Shown here one piece after another: positions 46,082 to 59,314 of a stretch of 64,000 nucleotides of DNA (its first letter is position 1; every line of letters starts with the position of its first letter). The DNA comes from Centaurea solstitialis (taxonomy: Eukaryota; Streptophyta; Magnoliopsida; Asterales; Asteraceae), in assembly GCA_030169165.1 (NCBI GenBank), contig CM058040.1, positions 85,300,373-85,364,372 on the forward strand. Direction: 5' to 3'. Under the pieces are notes generated by a model, which made no database searches, had not been told where the DNA came from, and saw nothing but the letters and a program-made list of their open reading frames with translations. A program made the translations under genes and the position numbers.

Positions 46082-47678
46082 ATGGCGTCAAAGGTATGTA
46101 TTCCTCATCTATTTGCTCTAATTTGAAGAATCCTACAAGCCCTAGTTGTTTAAACTTGTATATGATCCTTACAAAGGGGTTTTTGGGTAGGAAAGTCTGT
46201 AATGTTAGGAAGGTTTATTGCTCTGATCTGCTTAAATATTACACACTTGAGTTTAGATCTTTAAATGTTGTGATATGTTTCAACTCAAGTGTGGGGAAGA
46301 GAGGTTATGATTTTTGTGGTGATTAATGTACATGTTTTGTTTGTAGAGAGCTTCATCTTCCCACAATGTGCAAGACCACCCGTGTTTGTCTTTTGATTCT
46401 GACAACATCCTGCGTAGTGAAAAGATGTCACTGATGATTGAGCTTGATCGCTTGAAAAAGTGGGAGGTTGAAATCGGTTCGGTTGTTGATTTGCAATTTG
46501 TCGAGAAGATTGGATTTAGGGATAGGCTTTCAAGCTTTTTGAGGAGAGAGTACCGCGATCAGTTTGGTGTTCTTCGCTTTGTGAGCAACGATTGGGAGAA
46601 AGCGCTGAAAACCCACAAGCCGATCTACTATGAGCTTGTGTTGGAATTTTTGGCTACCTTTAGCTTTGATATGCAGGCGTATGATGAAGATAGACTTGAG
46701 GGGCCTTGTATTCGATTCTGTCTGCTTGGAGAATGGTATGGGATCACACTACCACGCTTTGGAGTGTTACTCAGATTTTTCACGGCAGCTCAGTCAAGAT
46801 CCGGGTACTTTTCTCACTACTTCTTAACCGGTGCTTGTGAACCTAGTGCCGAGTTTGTGGGCGCGGATTTTTGGGCTACCATCGGATCGGGACCGTATTT
46901 ACAGTCCAACACCAAGGAAAGTTCTATCACTCTACCCGAGCATCGTCTCCTTCATCGAATGCTTGTTCACTCTTTTGCTTATCGAAAAGCTATTAAGGAA
47001 AAGGTTCCGGAATGGGATCTTTGGCTTCTTTCGCGATTGGTTAATCGGAATGCCATAACCAATATTTCCTTTGTGATGGCTAACATGTTCCAAAATGCCG
47101 GAAAGGTGCACGATAAGGCCGGAACGGGCCTTTGTGGGGGACATTTCATCACGGTTATAGCGGAGAAGTTGGGAATTCTTACACCAGAAGTTTGTGGAAC
47201 TCTCACCAAGTTGTCTCCTATGGGTTTTCTAGATAAGGCTCTTTTTCGTTCCATGAAGTTGCTTGCACCGGGACCTCGGCGGGGTACTTTTGTGTGGATT
47301 GGGGATATTACCCCCAATGAAGAGCCGGTTGGTACGGCTACTTCACCGCCTCAACCAACTTTCCCGGGGCAATCGAGCAACCCTCCACCGGCAAATCAAC
47401 AAGGAGCGGGATCTCTTCATGAAGCTATTCAGGGACTATCGGAGCAGATGGGAGCAGAGCATCACGAGATGATGGAAAGATTGGACCGGGTCTCATATGA
47501 TATGTATGGTGTTCGACGGGAGTTGTCTTGGGTCGCCGCGTCGATGGGAGAATACTTTGAGAGTGTGGGACATGCTCCCTCGGCTCCTCTTGAACCTCAT
47601 CCCGAATGGCGTGATAGTGATGACGGTCCTGCTGGCTATTCCACCTATGATGAATGGGCTTTTGAAAACCGTAACTAA
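46082..47678 (+). CDS. Athila third ORF (ATHILA ORF-1 family protein), spliced
   Basis: ATG at 46082 gives four codons (MASK), then GT at 46094. A 253-base intron ends in ttgtag at 46346, and the frame continues RASSSHNVQDHP to 47678, 447 aa in all. The body (FRDRLSSFLRREYRDQFGVL, then CIRFCLLGEWYGITLPRFGV and ISFVMANMFQNA) is the Arabidopsis retrotransposon ORF-1 (ATHILA) family, sometimes called envelope-like. A Pro/Gly/Ser-rich linker and a predicted coiled coil (QGLSEQMGAEHHEMMERLDR) follow. I see no signal peptide and no convincing membrane anchor. The intron is inferred from GT..AG and frame agreement. Confidence 0.75.
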
Positions 47679-49310
47679 GCGGTTTTATTTTATTCGATTG
47701 GGTTGTCTTAAACAATTTTATTTTTCCTTTGAACTGCGTGGTTGTGTTGAACAATTTTATTTTGTTTGGTTTGCTTAGGATTTTAAGTAGTTTGGTTTGG
47801 TTTATTTTTCATTTGTTCGTTTTTACTTTTCTTTTTCTTTTTGTTGGTAGATATGGCGATTTATGATCGAGCACGAATTTTATGCACCACTCTCAGATCA
47901 GAACAGATTTCGTCACATAACTCGGGAAGTTTCTCTTTTTCCCAATTACTCCTTAATTGTGTTAATTGTTGCATTGAGGACACTGCAAATTTTAAGTGTG
48001 GGGAGGGGGTTATGTAGACTTATCTGTTTAAATGGGTTCACTTTTTGCTTATGGATTGTCGTTTTTCAAACTTTTGAAAGCTTTGAGATTTGACCCCAAT
48101 TTTTTTCGAAATCTGAGATTGTTTTTGAGACTGAGTTGCTTGCATAGGAGAACACTGAATAGGATTAGTTGAGTAAAAGGATTCCTTGGAATACTGATTA
48201 CCATGAGTGCCTCACCCAATTCCGTTGAGAGATTGAGCCTATATTGTTATATCTGTTTATTTTGTGAGGAATACCGACTTTGACCCAAGGTAGAACTTGT
48301 CATTTGAATGCTTGTCGAGACCACATAAGAGAAGTATTTATCACCATTGCACTGATAGAGGCCTTCGTTTCTAACCCTTTTAGCCTTCGTCAGATAACCT
48401 CATCATAAGGTTATTTGATTTGCCTAGCCTTTAATTGAAAAGTGTTCACTTTTTAACACTTTATCCCTTGAAACCATTTTGGGCCTTAGCCTTTTCATTT
48501 CATTACCCACTATACACTTTATCCTTGAGCCTAATTGTTTATCTATCTTTTGGCCGTGACTCAAATTTGAATCTTGAGATGTTTTGATCCAGTTTTTCAT
48601 ATCTGACAGTTTCTATGGGATTGAGATTTAAAAAGAGCCCAAAAGCAACATAGTTGCTGCTCTGAAAAAAAAAAGAGAAAGAGAAAAAGAAAATATTTGA
48701 GACTCAAAAAAAATATCAAAAGAGTCGAGAATGCAAAAAGAAAAGAATGAGAGCTGAAAAGAATGAAAAAAGAATTTGCGCCCCAAATAAGCCATAGGCT
48801 TAGGCCAATTCTAAGAGAAAAGAGAGGAAATACTCATCCTAAAAGTCTCACTGTTTGAAAGTCAGATTGTTTCACTGTTTGGATCATTACTGATTAAGTT
48901 TTCAAGTTTTTGTTGCAAAACCCTTAGTCACTTATATATCATTTATCCTACCCTTAACCCTTAACTTAACATTACAACCCTAAGGTCCTCTTGACGGTTG
49001 ACAACTTCTCAGTGGTGGAGATTAGATTTGGTGACAAGCTTATGCATGCGGGAATTAGTCGAGTATTGGTGTGATCACTTACATATACACTTTTACCCCC
49101 GAGAGATACACTTTATATTGCTATTCATATTATGTGAGGGTAAAAGGTTGGCCTTGGTATCCGATTGCTTGATAAGTCTTGTTTGTGTGTTCAATTGTGT
49201 GAGTATACTTTATTCTCTTTGATGATCTTAGGTGGAGATAATTTTGGAGTTATCTTTCTTATCTTTCAGTCTTTTGATTGAGGACAATCAAAGCTTAAGT
49301 GTGGGGATTT
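47679..49310 (+). other. Athila 3-prime untranslated region
   Basis: 1.6 kb between the third ORF and the 3-prime LTR, with a very purine-rich stretch (48660-48780). No coding frame worth naming. Confidence 0.6.
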
Positions 49311-50624
49311 TGATAACACCAAAATTATACATGTTTTGGTTGCACGTAATCGTATGACTTTACCCCATTTCTCACCCGTTTATAATCATTTCATGCACTA
49401 AATGAGCTTATTATTGTTTGTGAAGGATTTGGAGGCCGTGGAACGGAAAAGTACGAAAAAAGGCGAGAAAACGTGAAAAATGCACAAAGTCAACACAGAA
49501 GACACTTGGCGATCGCGAAGTCCTCTATCTGGCGCCGCCAAGTGCGACTGAATTGCAGATTAGGGTTGATTTAAGTGTTTGGCGTCGCCAAGTTGGCAGC
49601 CTGGCGATCGCCAGATGGAGCCTGGACGTTTTTCTTTAAATATCAGCCTCCTCCTTCAGTTCTAAACATGTTCGATGTCCGATACACGAGGGAAGTACAG
49701 AGGAACGAGAGTGAGAGTACGAAAGGTGCCGATACGCTGCGGAAGTCGATCTCCGATCATCTATCGTTGTATTGTCGGTATCATGTCGATGTCTACTTTT
49801 GTTTATGTTCTTGTTTTCATTATGAGTGAGTAGTTTTATTAGTAGTGCTTGTCGTGATAGATGAACCTTTATGGATGATACTTTGCAATTAATGTTTATT
49901 GGTTTGTTTTTGATTAATTGAATGTCGTTTATGGTTCTTTTCTGATTATTGTTGTTGTGGCAATTTGAATTCACTTGGTTGGGTGTATTTGTTAGACCAA
50001 AGCAGATAGACTCCGAAAGGATAATCAACCTACCTTAGCTTGACCTGGACCATAAGGTTGTGTTAAGGGGTTACTTTGACCAATAGTGACCGATAGTAAA
50101 AGAGCCATTACAATATTGATTAGGAAGGGTTTACCGATTCTAGATTGTGGACCAAACGATTTAGGATTGGAATTAGGAGGACCATATCCTAGTTCATAGC
50201 CATAAATTGCACATGTTAGGGTGTCCCAGACTTAAATTCCTACAATAGTCAAAACAACCAAACCTTCGACCTATTCATATCATCCATATTGGGGATTCAC
50301 TTTATCATGATAAGTACTGCTATTTTTCCTTATTATAAACTTAAATCATTATTTCGATTGCTTTCTTAGTTTTTACTTAGTTAATTACCTTTTTCAGTAT
50401 TCAAACATTTTTCATACAAAACCCCCCCTTTTAGATTAATTAAACCAATTCAGACTTTAGTCTACGATAACTTGACCGTTCCCAGTGGTAGATACGATAC
50501 CTGGACTTTCCTACACTATATTACTCACGATCAGGTACGCTTGCCTGTATATGTGGTAAGACAGTGGCTAGGCATTAGAGGTTAAAACTTGTTACGCTTT
50601 TTATATACGATAATTACCGCATCA
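49311..50624 (+). repeat. Athila 3-prime LTR
   Basis: About 99% identical to 39308-40620 by eye; one single-base insertion (agagcc versus agagc). Confidence 0.92.
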
Positions 50625-52238
50625 ACAGGTGATTGAAAAGAAAAAGCCTGTGAAAAAGACTACAAAGAAAACAACTCCAAAGGATGTTAAAGAAAGGAGA
50701 AGGAGTATGGTGAGATATCTAGCTAGTGCACTTGGAAAACCAGTTCAATATTTTGCCAAGTGGGAGCTAGAAAAGGTTGAAAACAAGTACAATGTCACAA
50801 GAGAGGCTATGCACCTGGAAGCTATGGAGGAACAGCATGTTGAAACTGAGGAGGTGGCATTGGTTCAAAGAAAGAGAAAGAGGGATCAGATTGAAGAACA
50901 GGTTACTACTGAAGGTAATCCTAAAAACATTGTGTGGAAAAGATTGTGGTTGATAAGGAAACTGTGGCTGATTCTGATCAACAAGTTGTCCAAGTAATTG
51001 AAAAGGTGATTGAGAAGGATGTGGAACAAGAAAAGAAGGCTGAAAAGGAAAAGGAGAATGAAAAAGAGGAAGTGCAAGAAGCTCAGGTTGCTACTCAAGA
51101 ACTTGAAGCACTACCATCAAAACCTAAAAGAAAGAAGTCAATAGAAAAGAAGGAAAAGAAGGCAATGGAGGTTGAAGAAGCTTCTGATATTACAATGTGG
51201 ATCTACTTTGAGAATGTAGATGCCTCTGCTTTTAAAGTCTTCAGAAGTTCTGGCAAGACTGAAATCTATGCTAGCATTCATGGGCTTTTCAGAAAAATGT
51301 CCAGGGTTGATCTGAAAAAGATGTATGAGATTGGATGTACCAAGGAGATGGAAGATTTTGAGGAAACTAGACAGCTAGTTGAAGATTTAAAGATCATGTT
51401 TGCTTTTTCAAAAACTAAAGCAGAGCTGAATGACAATGTTGAAGAACCAGTTGTGTCTTGGAACACTTTCAACAATAGAGTGTTCACAGTCACATTTGAA
51501 CAAGGAAGAGTATGCTACTTTTTGATGGACAAGAGGTATGATTTTGAGCCAATCATGATCAATAGCATCCTAAAGACAAAGGAGAAGAAGGGTGAGCTAT
51601 CTGATCTTGATCTGGAGTTGGTGAATAAGTTGAAGGCATAGCTGATAGACATGAATGAACATTACTTGGAGAGTCAGATGATTGAATAGAGATCCAGAAA
51701 GGTAGTAGAATGGGGAATTGATCAAAGTTTGAAGTATTTGGTCAAATTTGATGATGGATCTGAGCTCTGTGAATCTGAGTGGATAAAAGTGTTGGAAGAA
51801 TGTACAAGAACTAATCTGAAGGAGATGTATGACTCAAGGTTCAGAGTGATTGATGTTGCCATGGAAGAAAGTGCAAATACTGTGAAGGTTGAGAAGATGA
51901 AAGTTGCACTAGAATGCTTTTATTGGTTGTTTGAACCATTCAGACTCTTAGAAGTGTATAGCAAAAATTGTGGAGTAGTAAGGGAATGGAGATGGTTTGA
52001 GAAAAGCAGGGTATATAGTTTAAGTGTTGATGATGGTGACAAAGAGTATTACATGGAAGAGTGTGATACTGATTTGATTGATGTTGGTAGACTACAAGGA
52101 ATGATGAATGCTAAGTTGACAACAAAAGGTGAACCCACAAAATCTGCAAGACTGCTGGTGGAGAAGATAAAGACCTACTTGAAAATCAGACTCACAAACT
52201 TAGCTCCTCATGTTTGAGAAGTTAAGTTAGGGGGAGAT

Positions 52239-52529
52239 TGTTGAGTCTGAGGTTACCACTGCTGGTTATCACTGCTGGAAGGTTACCACTGCTAGCTTTG
52301 GAATTACTACTGCTGAAGAGTTGATCTAAAGAATACCACTGCTAGTATGTGTATTAACACTGAAGAACAAGTTACCACTGCTACTACGAGAGTTACCACT
52401 GCTAATACAAGTTACCACTACTAGAACAGAATTACCACTGCTGGTTGAAGATTACTACTGATTCTGTTTTATCACTGCTGAGAAGATCAAGATAAGGAAA
52501 GAATTCTGTTGGAGAAGATATGGGATAGA
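52239..52529 (+). repeat. Outer Copia 3-prime LTR, left part
   Basis: Same start as the 5-prime LTR but with about 37 extra bases (near 52383-52420) holding two more copies of the ttaccactgct-like motif. It continues at 60149 after the inner element. Confidence 0.9.
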
Positions 52530-53365
52530 TGTTGGGTTTTTGTGGGTTATCCTCGGATCAAACTGACTCGAGAATTAATACAGATTTAACGAACCTCGCT
52601 GGTTTGATAAATCACATAGGTTAATCAAACTGATAAAACCTACGCGATCTGAAACACGCTGTTTCTAATCTAATCGTGCGGAAGCGATAAAAGCTAAAAA
52701 CCCATTATTAGCCTAATGATCTTTAATTGTTTTAGTTTTAATCCTAATAGACTAGATTAGGTCAATTTACCTGGATTGCTTGATGATAGTCCACCGGTGA
52801 TCGACCAACGAACGTTCTTCTAGTTGAACTGTATGAAACCCGAACAACCAAAACAGAAATTCGACCGGGGGGTTTTGCGCCGGTTTGGAGAGAGAGAGAG
52901 GAGTAGGGAGACTCAAACTGATTTTCTTAGCTGAAAAGCTTAGCTTTTTCCTTAACCCATAAGCCTTATTTATATGGAGGAAAAATACAGTTTGAATAGA
53001 ATCCAGTTTCCTTATTATAATTATCTCAAATCTTTTCCTTTTTAAATAGCTGGAAAAGAATTTGCATATGATAATTATAATTATATATATTTATCTAATA
53101 TATATAAAACCTTATTAATTAACTATTATATATTTATTTATCTAATAAATATATAATATCCTAATTAATAAACCTCCAACTTTGGTAATTCTGACTGTAA
53201 TTACCCAATTGATTTATAATACACTATTATAAATCCTAACTCTCCATTTCTGGGTTTCATCTATCTTGTTCGACTTATAGGTCCTCACAGGTGTGACCCT
53301 CAAGTGTCTTGTAACATTGGATGTGTAATCACTTGGTTTGTCAACTCTGCACATAATTCCTAACA
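52530..53365 (-). repeat. Inner element 3-prime LTR (minus orientation)
   Basis: Plus-strand edges TGTTGGG...CCTAACA, i.e. TGTTAGG...CCCAACA on the coding strand. Confidence 0.92.
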
Positions 53366-53378
53366 GACTCCCACTTGT

Positions 53379-55557
53379 GCAAGTTGGCAATACCACTTTT
53401 GATTATACGGACCTAAGGAGGCCCCTAGACAGGCACTTAGGCTGACCAGGTTACAAGAACTCTTATACCTAGACTGGTGATATAAACATTCCATAAGGAA
53501 CTTGGTATCTATGAAACTACTGTTCATTGATTGGGTATATCTTGGCTTTTCCCTTTGCATCGCGATATTTCATTTGTGAGTATGAGCTTGGAAAGTGTCA
53601 ACTCTAAGTACTCAAGATTCTGTTTTCTTGATTATCTGACTTTCACTGATAGGTAAACGACAAAGAACTAATCAGTTCGTTTGGGCATGGCCATGCACTT
53701 CATCAGTATACTTAGTCAGTCAAGATGGGCCCAGAAATATCTCTCTTCTGAGAAGAGGTGCAAATCCCATCTTGCATATCTGCCTTTAACACCACGGCTT
53801 CCGCTGAATCTAGTTACACCCTTTATAGCCACCCTGTTACGGCGTAGCGGTTGAGTGCACTAAGTGTTCAGTAGTCCTCATGATATCAAATCAGATACCT
53901 CAGGTGATAGGGACAACCACTGTGAGATTTACTTATGACTGCTTCCAAGAAGTAATCTCAACCGCGGATCACGTCCGATATTTGCTACTCTATCAAATAT
54001 CTGTGCAACTTTTAGTCTACAACACTTGTAGCTGTTATTTAGCAACTGATAATAACTACCTAAAAGTTCACAATGACTTTAACTCCTTATCATGCTCCCA
54101 CAATGATAAGTTGTCACGGACAGATTTTGAATGAAAAATCAGAGACTGATTTCATTCCTGGATATATTAAAACATGCAAAATGTGAAAGTAATAAAGAAA
54201 TCAATTTTGTATAGTCCACATTACACGCTGTAATGATAACAAAATCAGATATCTTTTCTTTAATAACTTTCATAACATCTATTTAACGTTTGTTAGATAC
54301 TGGTCTAAAATGAAGTATCACCTATCTTCAGTTTAAACCCTTTGATTAAAGTTTACCAATCTAATCAAAGTGATAACCAAACAATACAAGTCGATTTTAT
54401 TGTTTTTGCAAACACCTTTTAAAACAATAACTAGACTTTCGTCATATTCCTTGAACTAGGAGACCTGGACTAACTTCCAGTTCCTGAATATGTGAGACTG
54501 CAACTTTCCTTAGCTGCTGTGTAGATGAATGATTTCTTCCTGAAATCAGATTCCATTTGCAATGTTGGCAAATCTACTGGAATCTTATATTTTAATCCAA
54601 CACTTTAATTATTGATTCTAAAGTCAGTCACGACCTTTGTTTCATGGATCTTGAAACTTTTATCCTTTTGACTAAAAGGGTAAATTGTATCTTACGAATT
54701 CTTATCCTACCTGGATTTATGAATTCCGAGATACTTCAATAATTGTATCTTTTATTCTTTTATCTCAGACTAGATAGAGAATAAATTGGGCTCCCACTTA
54801 CTTGTATAAAAACTAACTATTACTCAAAATTTACTATTGACTTAGTCAAAACTTTGATTAGTCAATCCTAATTTCAAGTAATGAACTTTGAGAATTTCCT
54901 TTTATGAAACTTAACTGGATTTGGTCAAATCCTAATTCCAGATCTTGGAATCTTTCTAGTTTCATAAATACTGTTATTAACGCTATCTGAGTTAATATTC
55001 TAAATTCTCTCTTTAAAACTTGATCAAACTAGATTAGTTAATTCTGAGAATTTCTTTTATAAAACTTAACTGGATTTGATTAAATCCTGATTCCAAAACT
55101 TGGAATCTTTCTAGTTTTACAAATACTGTTATTAACGCTATCTGAGTTAATATTCTAAATTCTCCCTTTTGATCACAAAACTTTTATTCATAAATGTTTT
55201 ATTCTCAAAACACATTCCTATAGAATCTCATGTGTTTTGATAGTTTTTATACAAATTTCTTCAATTTAATAGATTTTATTGAAGTAACTATAACAGGCAA
55301 CAACTAGGATCATAAGAACACTAAGCACAATCAGATATTTCAATGTCAAGATAATAATTTTTGAAAATAAAACCATAGAATTATAAATTCAAAATTACAA
55401 TCATCCAAAAACTGTTTAAAACATAAAACTAGAAATAGCTGTTTTAAAACTTAAATCCAAAATTATCTTGACTTATATTGAAATAAACTTGTACTTCAGA
55501 TCCTCAGCAACCTCTGGGCATTTCACTTCTGACTTCCTGCAATAATTGCTCTAGGTA
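53379..55557 (-). other. Inner element region between gag and 3-prime LTR
   Basis: 2.2 kb without polymerase or integrase motifs on either strand. It includes two related stretches (near 54895-54990 and 55040-55165, sharing gaatttccttttatgaaactt-like and actgttattaacgctatctg sequence). The role, if any, is unknown. Confidence 0.6.
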
Positions 55558-56481
55558 TCAGTATACTTGTAAACTAACAAGTAAGAAGTGACAATTAAAG
55601 CAATCATAAATTTCTGAGGTTTTACATACCTGCTTCATGACGCTTAGGGCAGTTTTGCCTCCAGTGACCGATCTCATTGCATATGAAGCAGCGGTTTTCG
55701 GTCCTAGCTTTGTTTGGCTTAACCTTCTTGCCCTTGCCCTTGCCTTTTCCTTTCTTGGGTGCACTCTGGATGGCCTGGACTGGTCATTTTCCTTTACTGG
55801 TGCTAGCATGCCCATTCTTTTAACCCCTCCGTCTTTCACCATCAAGACATCCTTGGTCTTGTTCTTGTTCCCCATATTCAGTTCAGCTGTCTTAAGCATG
55901 GAGTGCAATTCTGCTATTGTTTTCTCCATGTTATTCATATTGTAGTTGACTACAAAGGGCCTGTAGTCTTCTGACAGTGAATTGAGTATGGTGTCTGTTG
56001 CTAGCTGCAACGGAACAGGATGACCAAGCCTTTCCAGATGATCTAAGTGCCGTTTCATTTTCATGACATGGTCACTTACTGATGTCCCTTTTACCATCTT
56101 GCACTCATTAAATGCTTTGGTGGCATCGTACCGTTCTGTACGAGCCTGGGTCTGGAACATGTCCCTCAGCTGGCGGATCATGTCATAAGCATTTGTATTT
56201 ATGAGTCCTGCTTGCAGATCTGGGCTCATAGTTGCTAACATCAGACAGGCGACATCAAGGAGATCATCCGAGTGCTTCTTGTGGGCATTTCTGGCAGCAG
56301 CCGGAGCGTTTGCCGGAGGTGCCTCCCCAAGTGGCTCTTCAAGCACATACCATTTTCTCTCATGTCTGAGTACAATCATCAAATTGCGCTCCCAGTCGAG
56401 AAAATTAGAGTCGGTCAGTTTATCCTTTTCTAGGATAGATCGGAGGGAGAGATTATTAGTGCTGGTAACAGTGCTTGCCAT
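55558..56481 (-). pseudogene. Inner element gag
   Basis: ATG at 56481; MASTVTSTNNLSLRSILEKD then FLDWERNLMIVLRHERK, the Copia gag N-terminus. Core RYDATKAFNECKMVKGTSV and LSEDYRPFVVNYN follow. The zinc knuckle CFICNEIGHWRQNC lies at 55690-55649 but in another frame. The annotated frame leaves the family sequence near 55770, within a Lys/Gly-rich repeat, so a small indel has cut off the knuckle. Confidence 0.88.
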
Positions 56482-59300
56482 CTACACAAAATAAAACTTT
56501 TGGTCTTAGCAACTGTAAATAGATTAATTTCCAATAAAATATCAATAAACCCTTAAATGATCAATTTATTGGACTAGGATCCTTATTTCATACGTCCTGA
56601 TGTGCGTAATGTTCTTGCTCCACCAGATCCGTATTTATTTCGGTAGGTAAGGACTTTTACCAATCATGTCCAGCTGACATGACTCCTAGATCTTTTCGGG
56701 ACCATGGCAACTACCTGTGCATGTTTCAGTCCCTCTAAGTGCTTTTTGGCCCGGTACCACCCGGTGAACATTATAGTACCAAAACAGATCTCACCATTTT
56801 GGGACCTGATCACTATACTCTGGCCGGTACCACCCGGAGATAATTCGCAGAGTTATGTAACCCCTCCAGCTTCAGTTTGAACACAGACGTTGAATGTGTG
56901 ATCACTTACAACGCCTATGTACTTTACGCCGAAGGTGCCCCTAGATGGGTTGCACTACTGATCTATGATTTTCGGGGTTTTGAAAAAACTTTACTTCCAG
57001 GCTTTTTTAAAAAACTGATTGTTATAAAGGCTACTTATGTTTTAAACTAACTGTTTCAAACATACATGTAATTTTAAAACCAACTGTTCTAAAATCACTT
57101 GCTAATTAAAACTAATTGTTTTAATAGCACACCTAGTTGATTAAAACTAACTGTTTTTGTCAACTTTGCCTTTTATAAAACAATCATCTTATAGGTTTTA
57201 AAACAAAAACTATTGTTTTGAAAAGTTTGAAGAAACTGATAATAATAAAACCTATATACCTTTTGTGATACAACCTAGTTTTAAAAATATCAACTTTATT
57301 TAAAACTATTAACATGCAGATATCACAAATAATCAGTTAATCATGCAGTTAAACAATTAATCACATAACGACTAATTATAGTTTTCGCCAACGTTTCCTA
57401 GGGACCAATAATGACCTATTTCACTAAAGGTTTCAAAACTCGCGTAGCTCCCACTGGCCTCGCCATGTTTTGTTAGTATTCCGGTAAGATGAAGAATTTT
57501 AGTAGCTCCCACTGGCCTCGTCATCTCGAAAGAAAGAAAATTTCTATCCTAGGGTCATTATTACATAAGGGGTTGTAAACGGCACGCAGGCCTCCCCGTG
57601 AATATGTCAAGGGTCTAGGTTGGCAAATACTATAATAGATACAAACTCAAACTGAGATGTATATATATATCTCAAGCAATCACGCAATTATATAAATATG
57701 CAATGTAACAAAAGCAATATTGTAATTACGATAAATAAACCTGGATCTGTTAAAAATTGTCTTTAATTATCGTAAAACCTGGTTTTAATTTATTAATAAA
57801 ACTAACTGTTTTATAAACCTCAAATTGTTTAATAAAGTGTTAATAAAACCGGGTAATCCAAACTGACTAGTTTGAACAAGGTACTGGCCCATAAACTGTG
57901 TTGTGGTTTGACCAACTGGTTAAATCACGACATCTGGCCTATTTAACCAATCGGGTCAAATTTCTAGTTTGTAAATAAAATTTTCGAAATAAAATTATTC
58001 AAAATTAATTTTGGATATTTACAATAAAAACAAAAGAACCCTTTTGGGCCGTGACATGGTCCAAAAATACTGGGCTTACGGCCCGATAACTAAATATGGC
58101 CCAAAACGAAAAACCCTAAATCGATCGAGGTCTCGGTGGTCAATTGGACTGCCAACACCTCGCTGGTGGTGTGGCCGGATGGTTTCGGAATCGCCGCCAC
58201 CACCGCATCCGGTGAACACTAATCTACCGGTGACAATAGCAGCTCCGGGTTGTCACCGCCGCCGTGATCGGTCCAAAAACACCATCGTCACCACCACCAT
58301 CACATATGGTGGTGTGGTGGTCGTTTCGGAGAACGACCGCAGCAGCGGTGCTGCCACCACCACTGCCGTCTCCGGTGGTTGTCAATACAAACGATATCGC
58401 CGCCACCACTTGGGTGGTATGGCGGCCGATTGGGGTTAACAGCAGCGACGGCGCAAACGCCATCACCACCTCCGCCTATCGGCGGTTCTGATAAACACCA
58501 CCGCCACCGTCGCCGCTTCCGGCTTCGGTGGCTCGATCGAATACCACTGCCACCACAAACGGTGGTGCGGTGGTTGGTTCTACACCCTTACGTCGCTGCT
58601 ACCACACACAATCGGTGGTTTTCGGTTACGTTCGTGATGACAATCCGGCCACCACCATCCGCCATTGGCCAGTGGTTGAAATAAAAAACAGCCACCGCCG
58701 CCGCCCGGCGAGGCCGCAAGGCAGCTGGCGGACGGCTTGGTGGTTCGTGGTTCGTCCGGCAACGACGGCCACAGCCGCCGCCACCACCACGTTTCAACTG
58801 CCACTGCTATCGCAACACCACCACTGCCCAATCAGGGCTTGCGGTGGTTTGATTATTGCGAAGCCATCACCGCCGTTCACTATTGCCGCCATGCAATTCA
58901 GCCGCCGCGGCCACCAATCTGGGGTGCGGTCCGGTGTTTGTATTCGACACTCGATGCCGCCACCACCAATCTGGTGATGCGGCTTGGTGGTTAGCAGTAG
59001 CGGCCGACGCCATTACCACCGATCTGGTGGTTTGGCTCGGTGCTTTCATTACTGGCCGATGCCATCACCACCAATCGGGTGGTGTGGCTTGGCGCTTGAT
59101 TTGTTTTTCGTAACCGGTGATCGGTCCTGGCGGTCCGGTCGACTAACTGCCGCCGTTCCACCGCCGATAATTGGTTTGGTGTCTTTGGTGCGATAAAAAA
59201 CTTTAAAAACAAAAACGAGAATCAAAACGAATAACTTTAACGGATCACATATGAACAGATAAACTGATAGACAGATAAAACTAAACGATTTATTAACAAT
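56482..59300 (-). other. Inner element leader with GC-rich CCACCN block
   Basis: The part 56482-58010 is AT-rich with repeated phrases (ggtaccacccgg at about 56753 and 56825; gctcccactggcctcg at about 57445 and 57503). The part 58030-59210 is GC-rich with many CCACCA/GGTGGT triplets and short open frames on both strands. None matches a family I know. It may be a captured host segment or an insertion; I see no clear ends. Confidence 0.45.
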
Positions 59301-59314
59301 GGCTCTGATACCAC

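Larger units (their letters stand above)
39308..50624 (+). mobile_element. Athila-type Ty3/Gypsy retrotransposon, 11.3 kb
   Basis: LTRs run 39308-40620 and 49311-50624 (1313 and 1314 bp, about a dozen differences by eye). They start TGATAACACC and end GCATCA. The target duplication ACAGG lies at 39303-39307 and 50625-50629. The primer site tggcgccgttgccgggga (40627-40644) is the tRNA-Asp type typical of Athila. A purine tract (gtgtggggattt) precedes the 3-prime LTR. Gag, a long pol and an Athila-specific third ORF are present. It lies inside ORF3 of the outer Copia. Confidence 0.93.
37189..52217 (+). pseudogene. Outer Copia third ORF (env-like/additional ORF), split by the Athila insertion
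   Basis: Starts at ATG 37189 and is open to the Athila insertion at 39308 (about 706 codons). It resumes at 50629 in the same frame once the insertion and one 5-bp duplication are set aside. It begins MDSLHFVKDHNKVGYLSKDS, with a globular N-terminus (DFLASSNIVYAATINP), then Pro/Ser/Thr-rich and highly charged Lys/Glu coiled-coil regions. Near the C-terminus are conserved blocks (MWIYFENVDASAFKV). After the insertion a 2-base TG duplication near 50930 shifts frame, and two TAG codons follow (51639 and about 51687). I see no signal peptide or clear membrane span, so envelope is a positional name only. Function unknown. Confidence 0.75.

Noticed and set aside
50925..50935. Second start codon after the insertion as a separate gene
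   Set aside because: The frame change is explained by a TG duplication within the same third ORF of the Copia element.
58011..59212. Many 60-150-codon frames as genes
   Set aside because: They overlap on both strands in a GC-rich CCACCN block inside a gag-only retroelement leader and have no recognisable domain.
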